The translations under genes and the position numbers were made by a program. Positions 52,610 to 60,901 of a stretch of DNA of 64,000 bases are shown in pieces. The notes under the pieces were generated by a model. It worked only from the letters and a program-made list of their open reading frames with translations, did not search any database and was not told where the DNA came from. Each line of letters begins with the position of its first letter. Positions within the stretch are counted from its first letter, which is position 1. The DNA is from Desulfamplus magnetovallimortis (GTDB lineage: Bacteria; Desulfobacterota; Desulfobacteria; Desulfobacterales; Desulfobacteraceae): contig NZ_LT828540.1 in the NCBI RefSeq assembly GCF_900170035.1, forward strand, positions 37,379-101,378, in the 5' to 3' direction.

Positions 52610-54049
52610 TCAAAATTGTTTTCGTTTACTTGATGGCAGAATATGAAGCATTTCTCTGTATTTTGCAACGGTTCTGCGGGCTATTTTGATATTTGACTCG
52701 GCCAGTATTTCGGTTATGGTATTATCGCTTAATGGATTCTTCTGGTCTTCCTGATCAATGAGAATTCTTATCCTCTCCTTGACGCTTTCGGATGCCATGG
52801 AAGAATCACCGTTAGTACGCTGAATTGAACTGTTGAAAAAATATTTCAACTCAAAAAGTCCCTGTGGAGTGTAGGCATATTTATTAGTAGTAACCCTGCT
52901 TATGGTTGATTCGTGCATATTTATATCTTCTGCCACATCCTTAAGTATCATGGGTTTTAAATAGGCAACGCCTTTTTCAAAAAATTCTCTTTGGAATCTT
53001 ATGATACTCTCCATTACAGAGTATATGGTTTTTTGTCTTTGGTGAATGCTTTTAATGAGCCATGATGCAGACTGCATTTTATCATTCAGGTATGTCTTGG
53101 CTTCTTTGGAAAGCTCTTTGCCGTTGGAAACAGCATCTCTATAGAGCCTGTTGATTTTCAGTTTGGGCAGCCCATCATCATTCATTACAATTTTAAAATC
53201 ATCCCCGTCTTTATAGACATGGATATCTGGTATAATGTAATGGGACTCATCGGTTGCAAATTGCCGTCCCGGCTTTGGCTCAAGGTATTTTATTATGTTT
53301 ACTGCATATATAACCTTGTCAATTTTTGTATCAAGGGCTGCAGCAATTTTTTTATAATTTTTGTTTTCAAGATTTTTGATGTGGCCCTTGATGATGTTTT
53401 CCAGCAGAGGCTCCTTGATTCCCAGTCTTCTTATCTGTATAAGAAGAGTCTCCTGTAAATCTCTTGCACAGATACCCGGGGGATCAAAATCCTGCATTTT
53501 TTCAAGCATTTCTGCAACTGCCTCTATGGAAAAGCCGCCTGTTTCAGCAATTTCTTCAATTGATGCACAAAGATATCCGTCAATATTAAGGTTGCCAATA
53601 ATCAGGCTTCCTATCTGCTGCTGTTCATCTGTAAAGCCATGCATCAGAAGCTGCCACTGAAGATGGTCATCAAGGGTTTCCCTTGCGCTGGTAAAAGCCT
53701 CGTAGTTAGGTGCCTCCTGGACATCTCTTTCCGTGTGAGTCCTTCCTGTGGAGTTATACTCATTAATATAGCTCTCCCAGTCTATATCATTGCCAACTTT
53801 TTCTTCAATGGTCACCTCCTTCAGCCCCTCATCACTTTTGGGTTCTTCGGGCATTGTATCGGCAAACTCCAATTCAGCAGGTGGCTCTGAAGGTACCTCT
53901 TCCAGTGCCGGATTTTCTTCCATCTCCTGCTGTATCATGCTTGCAAGTTCAAGGCGGGAAAGCTGGAGCAGTTTTATGGCCTGCTGAAGCTGAGGCGTCA
54001 TGACAAGCTGTTGTGTCAGTGCTAAGTTTTGCTGTAATCCTAATGACAT
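52610..54049 (-). CDS. rpoN: RNA polymerase sigma-54 factor
   Basis: The 479-residue protein has the glutamine-rich activator-interacting region I (QQNLALTQQLVMTPQLQQAI), an acidic linker, core-binding regions, the HTH segment HESTISRVTTNKY and the RpoN box ARRTVAKYRE at 465-474. Sigma-54 depends on AAA+ activators and commonly controls flagella, nitrogen and other functions. It begins one base after lptB ends, in the standard lptB-rpoN-hpf order. Confidence 0.96.
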   Translation of the reverse strand: MSLGLQQNLALTQQLVMTPQLQQAIKLLQLSRLELASMIQQEMEENPALEEVPSEPPAELEFADTMPEEPKSDEGLKEVTIEEKVGNDIDWESYINEYNSTGRTHTERDVQEAPNYEAFTSARETLDDHLQWQLLMHGFTDEQQQIGSLIIGNLNIDGYLCASIEEIAETGGFSIEAVAEMLEKMQDFDPPGICARDLQETLLIQIRRLGIKEPLLENIIKGHIKNLENKNYKKIAAALDTKIDKVIYAVNIIKYLEPKPGRQFATDESHYIIPDIHVYKDGDDFKIVMNDDGLPKLKINRLYRDAVSNGKELSKEAKTYLNDKMQSASWLIKSIHQRQKTIYSVMESIIRFQREFFEKGVAYLKPMILKDVAEDINMHESTISRVTTNKYAYTPQGLFELKYFFNSSIQRTNGDSSMASESVKERIRILIDQEDQKNPLSDNTITEILAESNIKIARRTVAKYREMLHILPSSKRKQF

Positions 54050-54050
54050 A

Positions 54051-54773
54051 TCAGAGTTTAAAATTATCCCCCAGATAGAATTTTCTTGCTAATTTACTTG
54101 CGGCAATTGCATCAGGCGGTCCTGATTCAATGACGCTCCCCTGACTCATTATATAAGCTGTATGACACACACCAAGGGTCTCTCTTACATTGTGGTCTGA
54201 AATGAGAATCCCTATTCCTTTGTGTGTCAGGTGTGTAATTATGTTCTGAATATCTGCAACAGCAAGTGGGTCAATGCCTGCAAAAGGCTCATCAAGAAGG
54301 ATGAAAACAGGATCAGTTGCAAGCACCCTGGCAATTTCTAAGCGTCTTCTCTCTCCACCTGACAGAACTGTTGCCTTTCTGTCTGCAAGAGAACTTATAC
54401 CAAGTTCTTTCATGAGACCATCTGCTCTTTCATCAAGGTGTGCTCTTTTTTCCGGTAGCAATTCAAGTATTGCTGTAATATTCTGTTTAACCGTGAGTTT
54501 TTTGAAGACAGACGGTTCCTGGGGAAGATAGCCTATGCCTTTTCTTGCCCTCATGTACATTGGATAGTCTGTTATTGCTTCCTGGTCAAGAAAAACCTCA
54601 CCTTTATCTGGTTTTATCATTCCCACTGCCATGTAGAAAGTCGTTGTCTTGCCTGCACCGTTTGGCCCTAAAAGCCCTGTAACACGGCACTGTTCAACTT
54701 TAATGTCAACAGAATCAACAACAGCTTTGCCGTTATAAATTTTGACAAGTTTTTTCAACTCAAGGGTAATCAC
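54051..54773 (-). CDS. lptB: LPS export ABC transporter ATPase LptB
   Basis: About 240 residues with Walker A GPNGAGKTT, Q-loop LPQEPSVFKKL, signature LSGGERRRLEIAR, Walker B FILLDEPFAGIDP and the HNVRETL switch. LptB powers lipopolysaccharide extraction from the inner membrane with LptFG and passes it to LptC and LptA. The start is uncertain: GTG at 54773 sits ten bases after AAAGG, while TTG at 54779 is closer; both are near-equivalent. lptFG are not in the window. Confidence 0.94.
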   Translation of the reverse strand: MITLELKKLVKIYNGKAVVDSVDIKVEQCRVTGLLGPNGAGKTTTFYMAVGMIKPDKGEVFLDQEAITDYPMYMRARKGIGYLPQEPSVFKKLTVKQNITAILELLPEKRAHLDERADGLMKELGISSLADRKATVLSGGERRRLEIARVLATDPVFILLDEPFAGIDPLAVADIQNIITHLTHKGIGILISDHNVRETLGVCHTAYIMSQGSVIESGPPDAIAASKLARKFYLGDNFKL

Positions 54774-54805
54774 AGTCAAATGGCCTTTGGGATTCCTGTC
54801 TCAAT

Positions 54806-54890
54806 GTTGTTTTTTTGCTGACTCTGTTCTTTATTGCCGCTTTGTTCTTTATTGCCGCTTTGTTCTATGTTGCTGTTTTGTTTTTTCTGA
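54806..54890. repeat. Family-H 18-bp tandem repeat, copy 1
   Basis: After a leader GTTTTTTTGCTGACTC, units TGTTCTTTATTGCCGCTT occur about three times, the last degenerate. The same leader and a variant of the unit recur at 63946-64000. It lies between lptB and lptA. Confidence 0.8.
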
Positions 54891-54977
54891 TGTTATGGTG
54901 AAGGAGAGCATAAATGTGCTTCTCTGATTATGTTTTTTGAAAAAGCATTGCTTGATTACGATTCCGGTTTGTCTGGC

Positions 54978-55637
54978 TCAGGGCTTTACAATAGTATCTC
55001 TGGAATTGAAAAGAGCCTCAACTCTTCTTGCACCATCACCTTCAACTGTGATTTTTCCTGTGAGTTGGTCAAGTATGATTTTTTTCCCTGTGATATAGCT
55101 GTCATCTGTCTCAACCCTTGGGGAGTCACCTGTAAGCACAAGTGTCTGATCTGCTGTCCTGTATATGGCATGGTCGGCAAATGCCTTTTTGTTATCAGAG
55201 GTGAACTGCACATTGCCGGATGCTGTCATCTCCCTGATATCCTGCTTTGCATCATTGTTCGAAGAGGTTTTCTCTTTTTTCTCTTCAAGGGTTACGGTTA
55301 TTGTATCAGCCTTGATAACTTCATTCTCCCTGGTTGCAACAACATTTCCTGAAAAGCGGATTGTGGATGATGCTTTTTCAACGGTCATGGAGTCTGAAGT
55401 AATAACAAGTTTTTTATTGTTTTCCCTTTGTCTGGTTTCAGAATGGGGTTCCTCAACTCTGGATTCAGAATCGGGTTCCTCAACAGGTCGGGAGACTGAG
55501 CTTTTCTTCTGAGAAATCTTCATAGGGGTATTTATAGAAGTGTTGCTTTCCTGTTTCTGGTCAGCTCGAAGTTGCCCCTGACATGAAATAGATAAGGTCA
55601 AAAGAAGAAGTAAAAAATTAATAAAATTTTTAGGCAT
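54978..55637 (-). CDS. lptA: LPS transport periplasmic protein LptA
   Basis: The 219-residue protein has an N-terminal signal (FINFLLLLLTLSISC) that may be a lipobox, a linker with repeated EEPDSESRVEEPHSET, then the OstA-type domain ITSDSMTVEKASSTIRFSGN through ITVEGDGARRVE. LptA bridges LPS across the periplasm. A Cys at about 19 could be lipidated, which is unusual for LptA; the sequence CQGQ fits a lipobox only loosely. Confidence 0.88.
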   Translation of the reverse strand: MPKNFINFLLLLLTLSISCQGQLRADQKQESNTSINTPMKISQKKSSVSRPVEEPDSESRVEEPHSETRQRENNKKLVITSDSMTVEKASSTIRFSGNVVATRENEVIKADTITVTLEEKKEKTSSNNDAKQDIREMTASGNVQFTSDNKKAFADHAIYRTADQTLVLTGDSPRVETDDSYITGKKIILDQLTGKITVEGDGARRVEALFNSRDTIVKP

Positions 55638-55690
55638 GTTACTCTTGTATGTTTATGTTATCTGTTAGAAAGTATCTGTAAGAGTTTATT

Positions 55691-55941
55691 TTTACCGTGA
55701 AAAAGACTAACATTTTTATATTTGGGGGTGATTGATACGTAATCAATCATGCCCGTTTACCGTGGAAATAGATACAAATTTCCATATTCGGGGGTGGCTG
55801 AATGCCGGTCATGACCGTTTACCGTGAAAATGACTATCATTTTTATACTTGGGGTTGATTGATACGCAATCATGCCCGTTTATCGTGTAAATAGATACAT
55901 TATTCTTATGTTCGAGGGTAGCGGAACGTCCGCCATGTCCG
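55691..55941 (+). repeat. Family-D array: four units in alternating two-type order
   Basis: Units of 61-65 bp lie at 55691-55755, 55756-55817, 55818-55878 and 55879-55941. Units one and three share GTGATTGATACG or close forms; units two and four share ATAGATACA near their start. Each unit ends with a short palindrome (for example GATTGATACGTAATCAATC). The order is type 1, 2, 1, 2. Single copies are at 1219-1285, 12457-12521 and 60759-60827. It separates lptA and lptC. Confidence 0.85.
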
Positions 55942-55954
55942 TTTAAAAGAGTTA

Positions 55955-56599
55955 TCAAAAATCAGGAATTTCTGAAAAGAACCCTTTAACATGACCTTCC
56001 AAAATAATCTGGTTTGTGGTCAGATTATAAGTAATTGTATCTGCCTTTATAACGGATGTTTTGTTTGTTATCGTTACATGGACATTTGAATATATTATAT
56101 GGCTTTTTTTTTCATAATGCAACTGCTCAGTTTTCAGAAGTGTCTCCATGTATTCAAGATTAACATTGCCGGAAAGTGTAATGTCATGGGAAAGTGTACT
56201 CATGGTGCCTTCATCTGCTGTTGCGTAAAGTTTTTTTCCATCATCAAGGAAAAAAGTTAATCTTATTTTTTTCAGTATGGCAAGAGCTTCATTTTTTATA
56301 TGGCGTGCAGAGTCTGCTTCAAGTATCCATTCCCTTATGCCGTTTCTTGATGAGGTGTGTTTCATGAACTTGAGTGCCAGGGTGGCTTCAGAGTCAATTT
56401 TTATATTTTCAATGATATTGTCTTTTGAAGTAAGCTTTTCAATGTAATATGTTCCCGCAAGGCCAACCAGAATAATGCACAGCAGTGTTATGGATATAAG
56501 CTTGATTTTTTTGATTCGTGCTTTGTTTAAAAACATAAGATTTTGCTGCATCCTTAAGTATTTTAAAACTAATCTCTTGACATTTACTTGATGAAACAC
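55955..56599 (-). CDS. lptC: LPS export protein LptC
   Basis: The 214-residue protein has one N-terminal membrane helix (ISITLLCIILVGLAGTYYIE) and a periplasmic beta domain with WILEADSARHIKNEALAILK and SGNVNLEYMETLLKTEQLHY, typical of LptC/YrbK. It hands LPS from the LptBFG extractor to LptA. The GTG at 56599 overlaps kdsC by 16 bases; Met codons at 56551 and 56536 are alternatives and no clear ribosome binding site decides. Confidence 0.85.
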   Translation of the reverse strand: MFHQVNVKRLVLKYLRMQQNLMFLNKARIKKIKLISITLLCIILVGLAGTYYIEKLTSKDNIIENIKIDSEATLALKFMKHTSSRNGIREWILEADSARHIKNEALAILKKIRLTFFLDDGKKLYATADEGTMSTLSHDITLSGNVNLEYMETLLKTEQLHYEKKSHIIYSNVHVTITNKTSVIKADTITYNLTTNQIILEGHVKGFFSEIPDF

Positions 56600-57183
56600 T
56601 CTCTGTTAAGGTCTTCATGGTTGAAGGATTCAATAATTTTATACCAGATGCCTTTTGCTTTAAGTATCTCCTCGCATATCTCTCTGACAGCTCCATCTCC
56701 TCCCCTGTGTACTGTTATGAAGTCTGCATTATCAGCCACCTCCTTTGCTGCATCGGCAACTGCAAAGGAGATACCGCACATTTTCATGACCTCAATATCC
56801 GGCAGATCGTCTCCGGCAAAGGCTGTTTCTTGGTAATCCATATTATGAAGAGCAAGTATTGTATTTAATGCTTCTTTTTTGTCTTTAATGCCATCGTAAA
56901 GAATATCAATTCCAAGATTTTTGCATCGGGCTTTCAGAGCACCGGAGCTTCTTCCTGTAATAATACCTGCTTTAACACCTGAATCCATCAAAAGCCTTAA
57001 ACCAAGGCCATCTTTAACAGAAAAACTTTTTATCTCCTCACCGGAATCTGTGTATGTAATCTTTCCGTCTGTCATGACTCCATCAACGTCCATTAAAAGC
57101 AGTTTGATGCCGGCAAGAATATCTTGCTTGGTGTTTGTTTTATTCGATTGTGCTGTGTTGTTTCGTTTGTCTTTGCTATTCAT
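56584..57183 (-). CDS. kdsC: 3-deoxy-D-manno-octulosonate 8-phosphate phosphatase KdsC
   Basis: The 199-residue HAD phosphatase has motif I LLMDVDGVMTDG, TGRSSGALKARC, and the closing FAGDDLPDIEVM. It removes phosphate from KDO-8-phosphate in LPS core synthesis. A short Asn/Thr/Lys-rich N-terminal stretch precedes the domain. The gene lies between kdsA and lptC with overlaps on both sides. Confidence 0.93.
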   Translation of the reverse strand: MNSKDKRNNTAQSNKTNTKQDILAGIKLLLMDVDGVMTDGKITYTDSGEEIKSFSVKDGLGLRLLMDSGVKAGIITGRSSGALKARCKNLGIDILYDGIKDKKEALNTILALHNMDYQETAFAGDDLPDIEVMKMCGISFAVADAAKEVADNADFITVHRGGDGAVREICEEILKAKGIWYKIIESFNHEDLNRECFIK

Positions 57184-57979
57184 TGCAAACAGCTTTCTTT
57201 ATTTTTGAAAGTGTGGATAAAAGATTGCTCATTTTATCAAGTGGTATGGAATTCGGCCCATCGCAAAGTGCGTTGGCAGGGTCAGGATGGGTTTCGATGA
57301 ATATCCCGTCAGCACCTGCTGCAACAGCAGCTTTTGCAAGGGATGGAGCAAATCGGCTCTCCCCCGAAGATGAGGTAACTCCTCCTCCAGGTAGCTGGAC
57401 ACTATGTGTTGCATCAAAGATAACCGGCACCCCCATGTCTCTTACTATTTCAATCGAACGGAAATCAACAACGAGATTATTGTAACCAAAGGTTGTTCCC
57501 CGCTCTGTTATGCTAACCTGATTGCATCCGAATTGTCTTGCTTTGTCAATTAGGTTTTGACATTCCCACGGAGAAAGAAACTGGCCCTTTTTTATATTAA
57601 CCGGTTTGCCGGTTTCTGCTGCTGCACGTATAAGGTCAGTCTGGCGACATAAAAATGCCGGAATTTGTATGATATCAAGTACTTCAGCCGCGGGACTTGC
57701 CTGGGAAGGAGAATGGATATCAGATATTATCTTTATGTTTAGGGAGTTTTTTACCTGTTTTAGTATATCAAGCCCTTCCTTAATGCCTGGGCCTCTGAAT
57801 GATCTGTGGGAAGTCCTGTTTGCCTTGTCAAATGATGCTTTAAAAACAAATGGAAAACCATGTTCAGATGTTATCTGTTTTAAATGTGAGGCTGTTTTAT
57901 ATGTAATCTCATCATTTTCAATGACACATGGGCCTGATATAAGTAAAAGCTTGGTCTTGTCACAAAAAAAAGGGTGCAT
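57176..57979 (-). CDS. kdsA: 2-dehydro-3-deoxyphosphooctonate aldolase (KDO-8-P synthase)
   Basis: The 267-residue protein has LLISGPCVIENDE, FKASFDKANRTSHRSFRGPG, the ITERGTTFGYNNLVVDFRS loop and DATHSVQLPGGG, all KdsA hallmarks. The N in the ERGTTFGYNNL motif suggests a metal-independent type. It condenses arabinose-5-phosphate with PEP to start KDO synthesis. Confidence 0.95.
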   Translation of the reverse strand: MHPFFCDKTKLLLISGPCVIENDEITYKTASHLKQITSEHGFPFVFKASFDKANRTSHRSFRGPGIKEGLDILKQVKNSLNIKIISDIHSPSQASPAAEVLDIIQIPAFLCRQTDLIRAAAETGKPVNIKKGQFLSPWECQNLIDKARQFGCNQVSITERGTTFGYNNLVVDFRSIEIVRDMGVPVIFDATHSVQLPGGGVTSSSGESRFAPSLAKAAVAAGADGIFIETHPDPANALCDGPNSIPLDKMSNLLSTLSKIKKAVCNE

Positions 57980-57989
57980 GGTAATATCC

Positions 57990-58160
57990 TTCTTTATTAT
58001 GAAGGTTTCTATGAAAGTCTCGGTAATAGTATGTTTTTAAAACGCCTTTCATATTTTCAGTTTTGGCGGGTATCCGCAATGCTCGTTTAGACTATTTCAA
58101 ACCTATCCTTGAACAGGAATAAAGTCAAGAATACAGTCTTTTTGGGGTGATATGAAGGAT
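57990..58160. repeat. Family-B/C composite and partial family-A repeat
   Basis: 57990-58095 contains TTTATTATGAAGGTTTCTAT and GGCGGGTATCCGCAATGCTC. 58120-58160 ends GGGGTGATATGAAGGATG, the right arm of family A. They fill the gap between kdsA and the phosphopantetheinyl transferase. Confidence 0.65.
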
Positions 58161-58194
58161 GATAAATGATTGATGATAAAATTATTGCAGCAGG

Positions 58195-58884
58195 TTAGAA
58201 AAAAATCTGCTTCATTATAATACGAGGCTCTTTTTCTTCTGTGGCAATATGCCCTGAATATTCTGGAGCAATGTGGATGGGATACAGATACCAGCTCTCT
58301 TCATCTAATTTCACAGGATTTTTGCTAACGCATACTGAAGATAACTCTTTTGAAAGCCCCGTACCTTTACCCTTGATTACAGCCTCCTTTCGGGTCCAGA
58401 CACTGAAGAAATCTCTTAAGGGGTCTATTGATTTTTTTATCTGTATCTCTTCTTCAGATGTGAGTATAGAATGAAAATCGCTTATGGATACTGGATGTAT
58501 TTTTTCAATATCCACTCCTATTTGCTTTGAATGGAGAGCGCATACAGCATAGTGTCCAGAGTGTGAAATATTGAATTTAATATAGGAGGTGACCTGTTCC
58601 GAAAAGTAGGGTTTGCCAAGGTGAGTCAATTTGATGGAATCAAGTTGAATGGATTCATTGCCGGGTAGATATTCAAGTAATGACAGACCCTTTTTTAGAA
58701 GTAACCGTCCCGTCAGACTGTTCTGCCTGTCTTCCCATCGTCTGAATTTTTGAATTCGCTCCATAAATTTTTCAGGCATGTATTGTGTGTATTTATACCA
58801 TTTTTCCTTTGAAAGGGGGGTGTGGTTTGATGTGTAAAGGATGTGAATAGTCTCTAAACCTGATGAACAGTACAGCGATGACAT
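58195..58884 (-). CDS. 4'-phosphopantetheinyl transferase, Sfp type
   Basis: The 229-residue protein has the Sfp-type signatures KFNISHSGHYAVCALH, GVDIEKI with the magnesium-binding acidic pair, and FFSVWTRKEAVIKGKGTGL with catalytic Glu and Lys. It attaches phosphopantetheine from CoA to carrier-protein domains. No polyketide or peptide synthetase is in the window, so its target is unknown, and it may serve acyl carrier protein. Confidence 0.88.
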   Translation of the reverse strand: MSSLYCSSGLETIHILYTSNHTPLSKEKWYKYTQYMPEKFMERIQKFRRWEDRQNSLTGRLLLKKGLSLLEYLPGNESIQLDSIKLTHLGKPYFSEQVTSYIKFNISHSGHYAVCALHSKQIGVDIEKIHPVSISDFHSILTSEEEIQIKKSIDPLRDFFSVWTRKEAVIKGKGTGLSKELSSVCVSKNPVKLDEESWYLYPIHIAPEYSGHIATEEKEPRIIMKQIFF

Positions 58885-58974
58885 TTTTTTATCCAGATAA
58901 GATTAAATTAAGGAATGAGCAGGAAATTACTTTCCCATTTTGATTTAAACGAAGCAGGAGGGACGCCCGCTTTT

Positions 58975-59100
58975 CCAGATTTATTCAAAATCGACACATT
59001 ATTGTTTTTTCAGCAGTTATTTTATATGAAAGTCTCAATAAATAGCTGTTTTTAAAACAACTTTCATTTCTTCGATTGTGGCGGGCATCCGCCATGTACG
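58975..59100. repeat. Family-C repeat downstream of glgA
   Basis: It contains AACAACTTTCATTTCTTCGA, then GGCGGGCATCCGCCATGTAC ending GTTATA at the end of glgA. An incomplete ATTCAAAATCGAC near 58983 resembles the 17-bp end of the 7351-7535 element. Confidence 0.7.
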
Positions 59101-60609
59101 TTATACAATAAAAGGCCGTTGCAGCATCTTTTCATAGAGATTTATATACTTTTCTGCACATGCTGTATGGTTGAACTCCAGAACCCCCTGGGTCATGATA
59201 CGCTGGATCTGCGCTTCCCTTATATCAGGATGAAGCAGATAAAATGCCATGGCCTCATCCACTGCCCACCGAAGTCCCCTTGAATCATGTATTTTAAATA
59301 CAAAACCGTTCCCCTCTCCTGTAAATGGATCAAGATGCCTTACTGTATCGTGAAGTCCCCCGGTGTCATGGACAACAGGGAGTGTCCCGTATATGCAGCC
59401 TGTCATCTGGGGCAGCCCGCATGGCTCAAAACTTGATGGCATCAACAGAAAATCGGCAGCAGCAAATGCCTGGTGGGAAAGCACTTCTGAAAAATCGTTA
59501 ACCGAGACTCTGCGTTTTATGTTGTGAATTGTGGCAATATCTCTGAAATGCTTCTGAAATGATCCTGATGCCACAAAAACAACCTGAAGTTTTTGCTCCC
59601 ACCAATGTGAAACAATATCATAGAGAATATCTGCAAGAAGCTGACATCCTTTCTGTACAGGGTCAAGGCGGGATGGCCAGAAAAAAAGAGGCGCATTTTC
59701 ATCTGTCTCCATATTCAAAAGTTCCTGAAGATAGAGTTTGTTGTCCCGTTTTTTAATTCGATGATTTCTTGGGCCGTAGTTGTAGCGTATCATTTCGTCA
59801 ATTGCCGGATTGAACTCAGGGTCAGGAGCATTAAGAACTCCGTCAGCACACCCTGCAAACCATTTGTTGGAAAGCTCTTTTCTAAGACATGGTTCAACAA
59901 ATGGATGTTGACCCTCTATGATCTCTTTCAGGAAAGTGGGGCTGACGGTATTAACATAGTGTGCCGCAAAAATACCGGATGCCAGAAAATCTACGTCGTT
60001 ACCTTCACGGCTCTCTTCATAGTTTTCAGGTTTTCTCCGAAAATAGAGATGATGCCAGAAGGCTGCGGCATCAATACCTCTGTCTTCTATTTCCTCAAGT
60101 GTTGCTGTAACTGTGTGGATATTGTGTATTGTAAAAAGACACGGAATACCAAGTTGCCTTGCCATGCCTGGAATAAGGCCTGTCATCCAGTCGTTACAGT
60201 GAATAATGTCGGGATTGACACGGGGAATGATGTTGTTCATGACTTCACGCTGAAAGGCAAGAGCTACTTTTAGATTTGTTTCAAAATAGTCTGAATAGAC
60301 ATGTGTAAGATAGTAAAAAACCCTGTCTTCAGCAAGATGAATCCTTTCATTCTCTATACGCTCTTTGATTCTCTTAAGCTCCTTGTTGAAAAGTTTAGGC
60401 AGATAGCCATCAAAAAGAGAACGGTAATCAGGAAGTGCTACATGAACATCTCCGCCAAGGTCAAAAAGGGAGCTTATGAGTGCTGCTGATACATCTGCAA
60501 GTCCGCCGGCTTTTGCCGAATAATTTGACATGTTGCCCATGTCTTCAGGAAGATATGTCACTTCGGGTGTGACGATAAGCACCCTGGGTCTGTATTTTGC
60601 GTTTGGCAT
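59101..60609 (-). CDS. glgA: Glycogen synthase (starch-synthase type)
   Basis: From the ATG at 60609, nine bases after GAGAGG, it is 502 residues. The GT5 N-terminal KAGGLADVSAAL motif binds the sugar nucleotide. DIIHCNDWMTGLIPG and the C-terminal LLMPSSFEPCGLPQMTGCIYGTLPVV are present. It elongates alpha-1,4-glucan from ADP- or UDP-glucose. The debranching enzyme gene lies upstream on the same strand, about 290 bases away, so both likely serve glycogen turnover. Confidence 0.9.
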   Translation of the reverse strand: MPNAKYRPRVLIVTPEVTYLPEDMGNMSNYSAKAGGLADVSAALISSLFDLGGDVHVALPDYRSLFDGYLPKLFNKELKRIKERIENERIHLAEDRVFYYLTHVYSDYFETNLKVALAFQREVMNNIIPRVNPDIIHCNDWMTGLIPGMARQLGIPCLFTIHNIHTVTATLEEIEDRGIDAAAFWHHLYFRRKPENYEESREGNDVDFLASGIFAAHYVNTVSPTFLKEIIEGQHPFVEPCLRKELSNKWFAGCADGVLNAPDPEFNPAIDEMIRYNYGPRNHRIKKRDNKLYLQELLNMETDENAPLFFWPSRLDPVQKGCQLLADILYDIVSHWWEQKLQVVFVASGSFQKHFRDIATIHNIKRRVSVNDFSEVLSHQAFAAADFLLMPSSFEPCGLPQMTGCIYGTLPVVHDTGGLHDTVRHLDPFTGEGNGFVFKIHDSRGLRWAVDEAMAFYLLHPDIREAQIQRIMTQGVLEFNHTACAEKYINLYEKMLQRPFIV

Positions 60610-60758
60610 GACTTGCAACCTCTCTTGCTAAATGTCCATTCATCTATTGAACTTTCAAATTTTGCACTCTTCATTTTTCGGTTTAGACATCTTTTTGAAC
60701 CATGATTTTCATGATTAAGGGATTATCCTGATTTTTCATCATGTTAATCCTTAAATCC

Positions 60759-60895
60759 TTTACCGTGAAAATGACTATCATTTTTATATTTGGGGGTGAT
60801 TGATACGTAATCAATCATGCCCGTTTAATAATGGTTCAAAATTTTCAAAAAAGTGTAAACTACTTTTGGGTTGATATTAAAAATGCCAAAAAAAC
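60759..60895 (+). repeat. Family-D repeat followed by partial family-A repeat
   Basis: 60759-60827 runs from TTTACCGTGAAAATGACTAT to CAATCATGCCCGTTTA and nearly equals unit one of the 55691 array. 60838-60890 has AAGTGTAAACTACTTTTGGG then TTGATATTAAAAATGCC, a degenerate family-A right half. They fill the gap between the debranching enzyme and glgA. Confidence 0.8.
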
Positions 60896-60901
60896 AAGTT
60901 G

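Noticed and set aside
55691..55941. Possible CRISPR array
   Set aside because: The 61-65 bp units are homologous over their whole length and alternate in two types; there are no spacers.
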